From assembly GCA_018266475.1 (NCBI GenBank), contig JAFEAI010000265.1:1-45826 (forward strand): a DNA stretch of 45,826 bases. The letters are read 5' to 3'. Position 1 is the stretch's first letter; the number at the start of each line of letters is the position of its first letter. The notes below the pieces were generated by a model. The model was not told the DNA's origin, made no database searches, and was given only the letters and a program-made list of their open reading frames with translations. The DNA is from Bacteroidota bacterium (lineage in GTDB: Bacteria > Bacteroidota > Bacteroidia > Flavobacteriales_F > PHOS-HE28). Made by a program: the position numbers and the translations under genes. Shown here one piece after another: positions 15,921-22,801 of this stretch.

Positions 15921-17272
15921 GCTGTTTCGGGCTTTGGGCCGGGGGCGGCATTCCCGGCGGGCCTGGGGCCTTTGCGCCTTCTGCCCCTGCCGTCGCGGTT
16001 GCGGCGCTCCCCGGGGTTGGCGGCTGCGCCATCCGCCCCCTTGCCTGCTGCGGGCGCGGCCGTGCGCTGGCCTCCTTGGCGCGGTGCATTGGCGGCTTGC
16101 GTGCCGTGATCCTTTTTCCGCCCCTTGTCGCGGTTGCGGCGTTTGCCGCCGCTCTTGATCTTCTTGTCGAAGCGGGCGAGGTCTTCACCGCCATCGATCA
16201 CATTGCCATAATCGGTGGAAGCGGTGTCCTCTTGCGGCTCCGGTTGCACATCGGCCAGGTGCAGGTCCACTTCAGGCTCCTCGCCTTGTTTGTTCCGTGC
16301 CAGGATGTCGCGCACCATTTCCGCCGGGAATGCCGCCATGGCCACGGGTTCGCCGGGTTTTTTGAACAAGTACCACATCAGGCCCTTGAAGATGTCGGTC
16401 TTCATGTGGAAGCCTGTGCCCTGGCGGGTTTTCAGCTTTGCGTTGGGCGACGGGTAGCTTTTGATGGCCTCGATGTACATGTCCAGCTCGTAGTTCAGGC
16501 AGCACTTGAGCTTGCCGCACAGGCCGGTGAGCTTTTGCGGGTTGAGGGCCAGTTGCTGGTAGCGGGCGGCGCTGGTGCTTACGCTGCGCAGATCGGTGAG
16601 CCAGGTACTGCTGCAGAGTTCTCGTCCTGCGGGGCCCAGGCCGCCCAAGCGTGCCGCCTCCTGCCTGGCGCCAAGCTGCCTCATGTCCACGCGCACGCGG
16701 AACTGCTGGGCAAGCCTGCGCACCACATCGCGGAAATCCACCCGCTCCTCGGTGGTGAAGTAGATGGTGACCCGGCTGCCGTCGCCTTGGTATTCGGCAT
16801 CGCTCACCTTGATGTCCAACCCGGCCTCGCGGCAGGCGCGGCGCGCCTCGAACAGCGCCTGGTCCTCGCGCTTGCGGGCCGCGTGCCAATTGTCCAGGTC
16901 CGCCTGGGTGGCCCTGCGGACCACTTTGCGCAGCTCATAGGTGTCGGCGCCGGCGCCCTTTCGCTTCATCTGCTCGCGGGCCAGCTCGCCGGCCAGGGCC
17001 ACCACGCCCACGTCATGGCCCGATGATGCTTCCACCACGATGGCATCGCCATCGGCGAGCGCAAGGCCGTTGGCAGTGCGGTAGAAGGCCTTGCGCGTGT
17101 TCTTGAAGCGCACCTCCACGGCATCAAACACCGGCACGCCGTTGGGCAGGGGCACCCCCGCCAGCCAATCGGTCACCTCCACCTTGTTGCACCCTCCGGG
17201 GCCGCACGGGCCCTTGCTGGCGCAACCGCCCCCCTTGCCCTCCGTATTGCTACTGCACGCTGTACACGACAT
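15917..17272 (-). CDS. ricT: PSP1/RicT-family protein with Cys-rich N-terminus and basic tail
   Basis: A 451-residue PSP1 C-terminal domain protein, the RicT/YaaT family, whose Bacillus member is an Fe-S-cofactored regulator of RNA processing. The N-terminus holds Cys pairs (SCTACSSN, GCASKGPCGPGGCNK) before VTDWL. The PSP1 core includes IVVEASSGHDVGVVALAGE, YFTTEERVDFRDVVRRL, VRVDMRQLGARQEAARLGG and LCGKLKCCLNYEL. The last ~110 residues are low-complexity, rich in Lys, Arg, Gly, Ala and Pro, and look RNA-binding and disordered. ATG 17272 is chosen because the Cys motif begins there and a -7 box abuts it; the reading frame continues upstream into holB in the wrong frame. It overlaps gldH by 4 nt. 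Confidence 0.88.
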   Translation of the reverse strand: MSCTACSSNTEGKGGGCASKGPCGPGGCNKVEVTDWLAGVPLPNGVPVFDAVEVRFKNTRKAFYRTANGLALADGDAIVVEASSGHDVGVVALAGELAREQMKRKGAGADTYELRKVVRRATQADLDNWHAARKREDQALFEARRACREAGLDIKVSDAEYQGDGSRVTIYFTTEERVDFRDVVRRLAQQFRVRVDMRQLGARQEAARLGGLGPAGRELCSSTWLTDLRSVSTSAARYQQLALNPQKLTGLCGKLKCCLNYELDMYIEAIKSYPSPNAKLKTRQGTGFHMKTDIFKGLMWYLFKKPGEPVAMAAFPAEMVRDILARNKQGEEPEVDLHLADVQPEPQEDTASTDYGNVIDGGEDLARFDKKIKSGGKRRNRDKGRKKDHGTQAANAPRQGGQRTAAPAAGKGADGAAANPGERRNRDGRGRRRKGPRPAGNAAPGPKPETA

Positions 17273-17277
17273 TGGCG

Positions 17278-17285
17278 CGAAGATA
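17278..17285 (-). promoter_or_regulatory. -7-like box (TATCTTCG) abutting the ricT start
   Basis: Read on the minus strand, TATCTTCG matches TAnnTTTG at seven of eight bases and ends 5 nt before the ricT ATG. Confidence 0.4.
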
Positions 17286-17342
17286 ACGGCAGGCGCTTCC
17301 GCGCTGCCGCGACCGGTGTGAAGGATCGTCACGCGGGCCGCC

Positions 17343-18473
17343 TCAGGCTGCTGCGGATTTCCTGCGCAGCAGGCCGCCCAGCCGGTAGCTGATGTCCAGG
17401 AAGAGCACCTTGGGATTGGCGTTGCGCTCCAGGTGGCCGTGTGCCGTCTCCAGCTCCGTGCGGATCCCCTCCAGGTTGCCCGGGCCCAGCAAGGTGCTGA
17501 ACTTGGCCACAAACTCCAGTTCCTCGCCCGAAACGGTGATCAGCTGGGGCAGGTCCTGCCATTGCAGCATGCACTGCCGCATCAGGAAGAGGGCGTAGGT
17601 CATCAGGCCCTTCTGCTGTTCGCGGCCCATTTTGGCAAAGTAGTCGGCAAAGCCCACCAGGTCGTCCGTTTTTCCGGCGTAGCAACCCCGCAACCAATCG
17701 CGGAAGAAGATGAAGACCTCTTCCTCGCGGCCCTCTGCCATGGCATAGGCCTCCAGCAGGTCGCCCTCGCTGCGCACGGCAATGGCGCGGGATGTGGCGG
17801 GTGACACCTCGGGAAAACGCTCCTGCAGGGCGGCGGCCACCTCGCCGGGGTCCGGCGCGGCCACCTTCACCAGCTGGGTGCGGCTGAGGATGGTGGGCAG
17901 CATGCGGTCGTTGGCATGGCCCACCAGCAGGAACACCGTGCGGGGCTCGGGTTCCTCCAGCACCTTCAGGATCTTGTTCGCCATGGCCGGGTCCATCATC
18001 TCGGGCAGCCAGATGAGCATCACCTTCCAGCCGCCTGAGAAGGACTTCAGGCTGAGCTTGCGCACCACCTCCCCGGCAATGTCCACGCCCATGCGCAGTT
18101 GCTTGTTCTCCCCCTTCAGGCGGTCGCGCCACAGCTCGGCGTCCAAATACGGCTCCTCCAGCACCGCATTGCGCCACTCGGCCACGAAAGGTTCGCAGGT
18201 GCGGGCTTTCTCCGCAAGGAAAATGGGGAACACCAGGTTCAGGTCCGGGTGGGCCAGCTTGGCCATCATGCGGCAGGCATTGCACTGGCCGCAGCTGTCG
18301 CCCTCGCCCGGGTGCTCACAGAAAAGGTAGGTGGCGTACGCCAGCGCCAAGGGCAGCACGCCGCTGCCGCGCGGGCCGATGTAGAACTGCGCATGCGGCA
18401 CGCGGCCTTCGCGGATGTTGCCGATCAGGCGCGCCTTCAGCGCCGCATGGCCGATGATCTTGTTGAACTGCAC
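17343..18473 (-). CDS. holB: DNA polymerase III subunit delta'
   Basis: A 376-residue clamp-loader subunit of AAA+ fold. Visible are [27 protein letters not shown] (split here as [10 protein letters not shown] and PHAQFYIGP), a degenerate P-loop [15 protein letters not shown] as expected for an ATPase-inactive delta', zinc-binding cysteines in [13 protein letters not shown], and the sensor-like [14 protein letters not shown] and [13 protein letters not shown]. The start codon is GTG, placed 4 nt after a TAAACTTG box; the family N-terminus ([12 protein letters not shown]) begins there. It is divergent from pgk, and the two promoters face each other across about 70 nt. Confidence 0.9.
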   Translation of the reverse strand: MQFNKIIGHAALKARLIGNIREGRVPHAQFYIGPRGSGVLPLALAYATYLFCEHPGEGDSCGQCNACRMMAKLAHPDLNLVFPIFLAEKARTCEPFVAEWRNAVLEEPYLDAELWRDRLKGENKQLRMGVDIAGEVVRKLSLKSFSGGWKVMLIWLPEMMDPAMANKILKVLEEPEPRTVFLLVGHANDRMLPTILSRTQLVKVAAPDPGEVAAALQERFPEVSPATSRAIAVRSEGDLLEAYAMAEGREEEVFIFFRDWLRGCYAGKTDDLVGFADYFAKMGREQQKGLMTYALFLMRQCMLQWQDLPQLITVSGEELEFVAKFSTLLGPGNLEGIRTELETAHGHLERNANPKVLFLDISYRLGGLLRRKSAAA

Positions 18474-18477
18474 GCTG

Positions 18478-18485
18478 CAAGTTTA
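18478..18485 (-). promoter_or_regulatory. -7-like box (TAAACTTG) abutting the holB start
   Basis: Read on the minus strand, it ends 4 nt before the GTG start at 18473. Seven of eight bases match TAnnTTTG. Confidence 0.4.
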
Positions 18486-18532
18486 CGCCGGGGTGGACCG
18501 ATGGCGGCCCGGCACCGGTGATCCGTTCGGGG

Positions 18533-18540
18533 TACTTTCG
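18533..18540 (+). promoter_or_regulatory. -7-like box (TACTTTCG) abutting the pgk start
   Basis: Seven of eight bases match TAnnTTTG. It is followed by CGCC and the ATG, so a transcript from this box would have essentially no leader. Confidence 0.4.
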
Positions 18541-18544
18541 CGCC

Positions 18545-19738
18545 ATGCAAACCATGGACAGCTTCAACTTCAAGGGGCACAAGGCGCTGGTGCGCGTGGA
18601 CCTCAACGTGCCGCTGGACGGACAGTTCCGCGTAACCGACGACACGCGGGCGCGGGCGATCGTGCCCACCGTGCGGAAGATCCTCGGCGACGGGGGCAGC
18701 GCCATCCTGATGAGCCACTTGGGCCGCCCCAAGGGAAAGGCGAACCCCGCCATGAGCCTGCGCCCGGTGGCCAAGCATTTGGAAGGCCTGCTGGGCACGC
18801 CCGTGCAGTTTGCCGCCGACTGCATCGGCCCCGAGGCCGTCAGCAAGGCCGCAGCATTGAAGCCGGGCGAGGTGCTCCTGCTGGAAAACCTGCGCTTCCA
18901 CCCCGAGGAGGAGCAGGGTGACGAGGCCTTCAGCAAGGCCTTGGCCGCCCTGGGCGACGTGTACGTGAACGATGCCTTCGGCACCGCGCACCGGGCGCAT
19001 GCCAGCACCACCATCGTGGCCAAGTTCTTCCCGCAGGCGAAAATGTTCGGCTACCTGGTGGCCAGCGAGCTGGACAGCCTGGCCAAGGTGCTCACCAAGC
19101 CGGAACGCCCGCTGCTGGCCATTGTGGGCGGCGCCAAGGTGAGCAGCAAGATCGAAGTGCTGCGCAACCTGCTGGGCAAGTGCGACGAGGTGATCATCGG
19201 CGGGGGCATGGCCTTCACCTTCATCAAGGTGCAAGGCGGCAGCGTGGGTGCATCCTTGGTGGAGAACGACCACCTGGAAACAGCGAAGATCATTTTGGCC
19301 GCCGCCGCGAACAAGGGCGTGAGACTGCACCTGCCCACGGACGCCGTGGTGGCCGATGCCTTTGCCAATACCGCCAACACCGACATTTGCGCCGCCGACG
19401 CCATCCCCGACGGTTGGATGGGCTTGGACATCGGCCCCGCCACCATCAAGGACTTCAGCCAGGCCGTGAAGCGCGCCCGGACGATCCTGTGGAACGGCCC
19501 CATGGGCGTGTTTGAAATGCCCAGCTTCCAGAAAGGCAGCCTGGCCGTGGCACAGGCCATCGCCGATGCCGGTGCGCACGGCGCCTTCTCCTTGGTGGGC
19601 GGCGGCGACAGCGTGGCAGCGGTGAACCAGTTCGGCCTGGCCGACAAGATCGGCTACGTGAGCACCGGTGGGGGTGCCATGCTGGAATACCTCGAAGGCC
19701 GCGTACTGCCCGGCATTGCCGCCGTGCAGGAAGGCTGA
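18545..19738 (+). CDS. pgk: Phosphoglycerate kinase
   Basis: A 397-residue glycolytic enzyme that transfers phosphate between 1,3-bisphosphoglycerate and ADP in the cytoplasm. Motifs are all present: [13 protein letters not shown] (substrate loop), [62 protein letters not shown] and [13 protein letters not shown] followed by [13 protein letters not shown] at the C-terminus. Length is normal. The ATG at 18545 gives the standard N-terminus ([16 protein letters not shown]). Its 3' end runs directly into the REP-like array at 19752. Confidence 0.98.
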   Translation: MQTMDSFNFKGHKALVRVDLNVPLDGQFRVTDDTRARAIVPTVRKILGDGGSAILMSHLGRPKGKANPAMSLRPVAKHLEGLLGTPVQFAADCIGPEAVSKAAALKPGEVLLLENLRFHPEEEQGDEAFSKALAALGDVYVNDAFGTAHRAHASTTIVAKFFPQAKMFGYLVASELDSLAKVLTKPERPLLAIVGGAKVSSKIEVLRNLLGKCDEVIIGGGMAFTFIKVQGGSVGASLVENDHLETAKIILAAAANKGVRLHLPTDAVVADAFANTANTDICAADAIPDGWMGLDIGPATIKDFSQAVKRARTILWNGPMGVFEMPSFQKGSLAVAQAIADAGAHGAFSLVGGGDSVAAVNQFGLADKIGYVSTGGGAMLEYLEGRVLPGIAAVQEG

Positions 19739-19751
19739 AATCATTGTTGGC

Positions 19752-19823
19752 CATTGTTGGCGCGGATCTGCGATCCGTGCCACTCGTGGCTATGGCCCGA
19801 ACTTCTTGCTGACTTTCCGGCTC
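19752..19823. repeat. 72-bp perfect direct repeat, left copy
   Basis: Identical over 72 bp to 20760-20831. It contains one REP-like palindrome (19759-19781) followed by sequence equal to the 3' end of the toxin gene at 20798-21094, including the codons for the final KFGP. Here that fragment is not attached to any gene, so it is a broken remnant of a toxin 3' end. Confidence 0.9.
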
Positions 19824-20030
19824 CTGACTTCTGCCATTAGTATGACATCGCGAGTTTCAGGATCAATTCAGTCGTGGAGGGGGGTACGGGAGAGCGTGCC
19901 CCTCATTGTTGGCGCCATTGTTGGCGCGGATCTGCGATCCGTGCCACTCCGTGCCACTCATTGTTGGCGCGGATCTGCGATCCGTGCCATTCATTCCACT
20001 CATTGCTGAGGCGGATCTGCGATCCGTGCC
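19759..20030. repeat. REP-like palindrome array, four copies
   Basis: Copies at 19759-19781, 19923-19945, 19966-19988 and 20008-20030. Each has arms GGCGCGGATC and GATCCGTGCC around a TGC loop (last copy begins GAGGCGGATC), usually preceded by ATTGTT and followed by ACTC. The 363-nt gap between pgk and the first toxin gene holds only these repeats and the 72-bp repeat; no gene is seen. Confidence 0.9.
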
Positions 20031-20101
20031 AACACTTCATGGAACATCCGCGCTATCGGAGGCCCGCTCCTGGCCACGCCGCGCCACGCATGCGCTTTGG
20101 G

Positions 20102-20392
20102 CTATGGCCCGAACTTCGAATGTGGTTTCCTGCGGGTGTGCCTCACCTGGTAGATCAGCACCAGTTGCCCGCGCACTTCATACACCACGCGGTAAGGGAA
20201 CTTGTGGACCATCGCATGGCGGAAGTCCCCTTTACGCTTCTGCCCCGACGGGTTCATCGCCAGGCTCTGGTAGCATTCGTTCAAAGCGTGTTGGAAGCGA
20301 TGTCCCAAACCAGGTTTTTCACCTTCGTAGTAAGCCAAGATCTCTCCGACCTCTTGGGTGGCCTCGGGCAGAACCTGTACTGTGTAGCTCAT
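20102..20392 (-). CDS. RelE/ParE-family toxin, module 1
   Basis: A 96-residue basic protein of the RelE/ParE type II toxin superfamily, which usually acts as an mRNA interferase or gyrase poison. The fold pattern is clear: VQVLPEATQEVGEILAYYE, GHRFQHALNECYQSLAMNP, FRHAMVHKFPYRVVYEV, then QLVLIYQVRHTRRKP. It overlaps the antitoxin gene by 4 nt (ATGA), the usual arrangement. It shares layout and the final KFGP with the toxin at 20798. Which target it attacks cannot be told from the sequence. Confidence 0.85.
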   Translation of the reverse strand: MSYTVQVLPEATQEVGEILAYYEGEKPGLGHRFQHALNECYQSLAMNPSGQKRKGDFRHAMVHKFPYRVVYEVRGQLVLIYQVRHTRRKPHSKFGP

Positions 20393-20637
20393 CGCTTGAA
20401 CCCTTCCCGTGCATGGCGCATGGATTCCTCCACGCTGTGGGGCTTGCTCTCGCCGCTCAGGTAGCGGGCGCGGCGGCGCTCCAACTCGGCCAGGTCCTCA
20501 TCCGTGAAGTCCTCGTCGGCCTTCTGGGCCTCTTGCACGTTCCGTTGAAGCAGAATGTGAATCGCTTTGAGCACGCTGGTATCATCCAACAGGTCGATCA
20601 AGGATTTGAGGTCCTTCTTCAGTTGCAGCGTGGTCAT
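20389..20637 (-). CDS. Antitoxin, module 1
   Basis: An 82-residue acidic, helical protein directly upstream of and overlapping the toxin gene. It begins TTLQLKKDLKSLIDLLDD and ends with a motif (SVEESMRHAREGF) similar to the end of antitoxin 2 (TREESMAEIRRMI). The ATG at 20637 is chosen because the longer reading would translate REP repeats. No recognised DNA-binding fold is visible; the call rests on gene pairing and size. Confidence 0.75.
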   Translation of the reverse strand: MTTLQLKKDLKSLIDLLDDTSVLKAIHILLQRNVQEAQKADEDFTDEDLAELERRRARYLSGESKPHSVEESMRHAREGFKR

Positions 20638-20687
20638 GGTGATTGGTTCTATTAGCAAAGTTAGGCACACCGCTACCATGAATTGTT

Positions 20688-20789
20688 GGCGCGGATCTGC
20701 GATCCGTGCCACCCACTCATCCTGTTGGCGCGGATCTGCGATCCGTGCCACTCATCCCTCATTGTTGGCGCGGATCTGCGATCCGTGCC
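20688..20789. repeat. REP-like palindrome array, three copies
   Basis: Copies at 20688-20710, 20727-20749 and 20767-20789, identical to the consensus of the 19759 array. They fill the gap between antitoxin 1 (upstream side) and the 3' end of toxin 2. Confidence 0.9.
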
Positions 20790-20831
20790 ACTCGTGGCTA
20801 TGGCCCGAACTTCTTGCTGACTTTCCGGCTC
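20760..20831. repeat. 72-bp perfect direct repeat, right copy
   Basis: Identical to 19752-19823. Here the second half is the real 3' end of the module 2 toxin gene, so this is probably the parental copy. Together the two copies bracket toxin-antitoxin module 1. Confidence 0.9.
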
Positions 20832-21094
20832 GTGTGGCGCACTTGAACGACAGAAACAAGTTGCCCTTCCACTTTGTAGACCAGCCGGTACTTCATGCGG
20901 TCCAGCATCACATGGCGGAACGGGTCCTTGCGGATCTGGCAACCGTAGGGATTGGCCAGGATGAGGTCATAGCATTCGTTCAATGCGTTGAGGAAACGGA
21001 CACCCGATCCCTTGCCCTGTTTCTTTTCACGATACAAGTAGATGGTTGCTACCTCCTGGTTGACACGGGGAGCGATGTCCAACCGGTACTTCAT
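20798..21094 (-). CDS. RelE/ParE-family toxin, module 2
   Basis: A 98-residue basic RelE/ParE-superfamily protein (YRLDIAPRVNQEVATIYLY, GVRFLNALNECYDLILANP, FRHVMLDRMKYRLVYKV, QLVSVVQVRHTSRKVSKKFGP split at VRHT). It is related to toxin 1 by layout and by NALNECY and FRHxM motifs, so the two modules probably derive from one another or from a common source. It overlaps its antitoxin by 4 nt. Its 3' end is duplicated at about 19790-19823. Confidence 0.85.
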   Translation of the reverse strand: MKYRLDIAPRVNQEVATIYLYREKKQGKGSGVRFLNALNECYDLILANPYGCQIRKDPFRHVMLDRMKYRLVYKVEGQLVSVVQVRHTSRKVSKKFGP

Positions 21095-21345
21095 GTGCCC
21101 TCTGCGTCGATCATCCGGCGGATCTCCGCCATGGACTCCTCCCGGGTGTGGAACTTGATCTCCCCGCGATCACGCTTGGCAAGCTCCTCTTGGAACTGTG
21201 CATATTCCTCATCGCTGATGTCGCCCTCGTCCTCTTCGATCACGACCTCCTTTTTGAAGAACGCGACCACACGCTTCAACATTCCTTCATCCATGATCGC
21301 GAAGAGTTGTTGCGCCAGTTGGATCTTCGTTGCTTCAATGTTCAT
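21091..21345 (-). CDS. Antitoxin, module 2
   Basis: An 84-residue acidic helical protein (NIEATKIQLAQQLFAIMDE, EEDEGDISDEEYAQFQEEL, FHTREESMAEIRRM). It lies immediately upstream of toxin 2, with which it shares a 4-nt overlap. The ATG at 21345 is preferred, as upstream codons would read through REP repeats. The role is inferred from the pairing. Confidence 0.75.
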   Translation of the reverse strand: MNIEATKIQLAQQLFAIMDEGMLKRVVAFFKKEVVIEEDEGDISDEEYAQFQEELAKRDRGEIKFHTREESMAEIRRMIDAEGT

Positions 21346-21389
21346 GGCTTGGTTGCATTCGTCCGGTAAAGTTAGGGTTCTCCTTTGCT

Positions 21390-21448
21390 GGCGCGGACCT
21401 GTAATCCGTGCCACTCATCCCTGTTGGCGCGGATCTGCGATCCGTGCC
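21390..21448. repeat. REP-like palindrome array, two copies
   Basis: Copies at 21390-21412 (diverged: GGCGCGGACC and AATCCGTGCC arms) and 21426-21448 (consensus). They separate antitoxin 2 from the promoter of the divergent secreted coiled-coil gene. Confidence 0.85.
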
Positions 21449-21495
21449 ACTCATCGAACCAGGGGCTGCCATCGGCCTGTGCAACCCGTGCGCGC

Positions 21496-21503
21496 TACCT
21501 TTG
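21496..21503 (+). promoter_or_regulatory. -7 box (TACCTTTG) for the coiled-coil gene
   Basis: A perfect TAnnTTTG match ending 24 nt before the ATG at 21528. Confidence 0.5.
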
Positions 21504-21527
21504 CAAAAACCCATTTTCACCCTCGCC

Positions 21528-22427
21528 ATGCACCGCCATTTCAAGCTGATCGCATCCCTGCTTCTCCTCACCATCGGCACCGTGGCCCCGGCCCAGGACA
21601 AGCTGAAGGACGGCACCACCTTGGCATGGACCAAGGACATCACCGTGGGGCAGGCCCAACTGAAGAACGACAGCGTGAGCCTTCCCGCACTCACGGTACC
21701 GGTGTACGAATCCAAGGCGGGTGACGTGTGGGGATTGTTGAAGAAGGAGCTTCCGGGCGCTTCGTTCAAGAAGCAGGGCAGTTTGATGAAGGCTGCCGGG
21801 GTGAGCCTGTCCCCCGCGCAGGCCGCGCCTGCGGACGTGCTGGCCCAGGTGGTGCAGGACAAGAAACAGGGCATGAGCACGCTCACCTTCGCTTTCCTGA
21901 AGGCGGGCACCAATGAACCCATGGACGCGGCCCAGCTGGAGCCGGTCATGCGGGAACTGGGCGTAAAGCTGAACAAGGCCGTGGTGCAGGGCCAACTGAG
22001 CCAATGGGAGAAGGCGCTGGGCAAGGCCGGCAGCAAGGCCGAAGGGGCGGCCAAGGACCAGGCGAAAGCGCAGTCGCGCATGACCAAGGCCCAATCGGAG
22101 CTGGAGAAGATCACCCGTGAAAAGAGCAAGCTGCAGAACGAGCGTGCGGTGCTGCAAAAAGAAGTGGACCTGTACAACCAGAAGTGGACCCTGAGCCAAG
22201 ACCCCAAGGACCTGAAGAAGCTGGCCAAGGCGCGGGACAGGATCACCAAGAACGACAACCAGATGGCCAAGTCGATGGACAGCGAAGCCAAGGTGCAGCG
22301 CGACATATCAAAAAGCAGCTCCGCCGTGCCCGACGCGCAAAAGGCCAAGGACCAGAAAACCGCGGCCCAAGCCGATGTGCAACGCACCGTGGACGCCCTG
22401 CGGAACAAATTGAACAGCATCCGTTAA
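21528..22427 (+). CDS. Secreted coiled-coil protein of unknown function
   Basis: A 299-residue exported protein. The signal peptide is FKLIASLLLLTIGTVAPAQ. Residues 25-160 are an unrecognised globular region (TLAWTKDITVGQAQLKND, then DVWGLLKKELPGASFKKQG). Residues 165-299 are strongly helical and charged, with heptad patterning typical of a coiled coil (SELEKITREKSKLQNERAV, QRTVDALRNKLNSIR). The ATG at 21528 follows a perfect -7 box and opens the signal peptide. No known family is recognised; an envelope-structural or scaffold role is possible but unproven. Confidence 0.7.
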   Translation: MHRHFKLIASLLLLTIGTVAPAQDKLKDGTTLAWTKDITVGQAQLKNDSVSLPALTVPVYESKAGDVWGLLKKELPGASFKKQGSLMKAAGVSLSPAQAAPADVLAQVVQDKKQGMSTLTFAFLKAGTNEPMDAAQLEPVMRELGVKLNKAVVQGQLSQWEKALGKAGSKAEGAAKDQAKAQSRMTKAQSELEKITREKSKLQNERAVLQKEVDLYNQKWTLSQDPKDLKKLAKARDRITKNDNQMAKSMDSEAKVQRDISKSSSAVPDAQKAKDQKTAAQADVQRTVDALRNKLNSIR

Positions 22428-22464
22428 CCACTGCGGCACATGTCCGTCCGATCCACTTCACGCC

Positions 22465-22788
22465 ATGGGCACCTTTGAGCTGTATACCGACAAGGCCGGC
22501 GAGTTCCGGTTCCGCCTGAAGGCCGGCAACAACGAGATCATTCTGGCGAGCGAGGGCTACACCACAAAGGCATCGGCGCAGCAGGGGATTGAAAGCGTGA
22601 AGAAGAACGCGCCGGACGATGCGCGGTATGAATGCAAGACCACCAAGGCTGGCGCGTCGTTCAACCTGTTGGCGGCAAACGGGCAGGTGGTGGGCAGCAG
22701 CCAAGTGTACGGGTCGGAGCAGGCGCGGGACCGCGGCATTGAGAGCGTGAAGAAGAACGCGCCCACGGCGGCGGTAAAGGAGGTGTGA
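22465..22788 (+). CDS. YegP/DUF1508 family protein
   Basis: A 107-residue protein made of two tandem DUF1508 repeats: FELYTDKAGEFRFRLKAGNN ... ILASEGYTTKASAQQGIESV, and YECKTTKAGASFNLLAANGQ ... VGSSQVYGSEQARDRGIESV. This is the normal two-repeat YegP layout. It is small, cytoplasmic and widely distributed, but its biochemical function is not established. It lies 37 nt after the coiled-coil gene and may be co-transcribed with it. Confidence 0.9.
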   Translation: MGTFELYTDKAGEFRFRLKAGNNEIILASEGYTTKASAQQGIESVKKNAPDDARYECKTTKAGASFNLLAANGQVVGSSQVYGSEQARDRGIESVKKNAPTAAVKEV

Positions 22789-22801
22789 CACCGCCTTTGG
22801 C

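Noticed and set aside
13653-16109. An 818-codon open frame on the plus strand
   Set aside because: Antisense to PBP1A, gldH and ricT; no domain or signal, and low-complexity composition.
20638-20751. N-terminal extension of antitoxin 1
   Set aside because: The extension translates REP palindromes (ARIADPRQQ-type peptides); the ATG at 20637 fits the antitoxin better.
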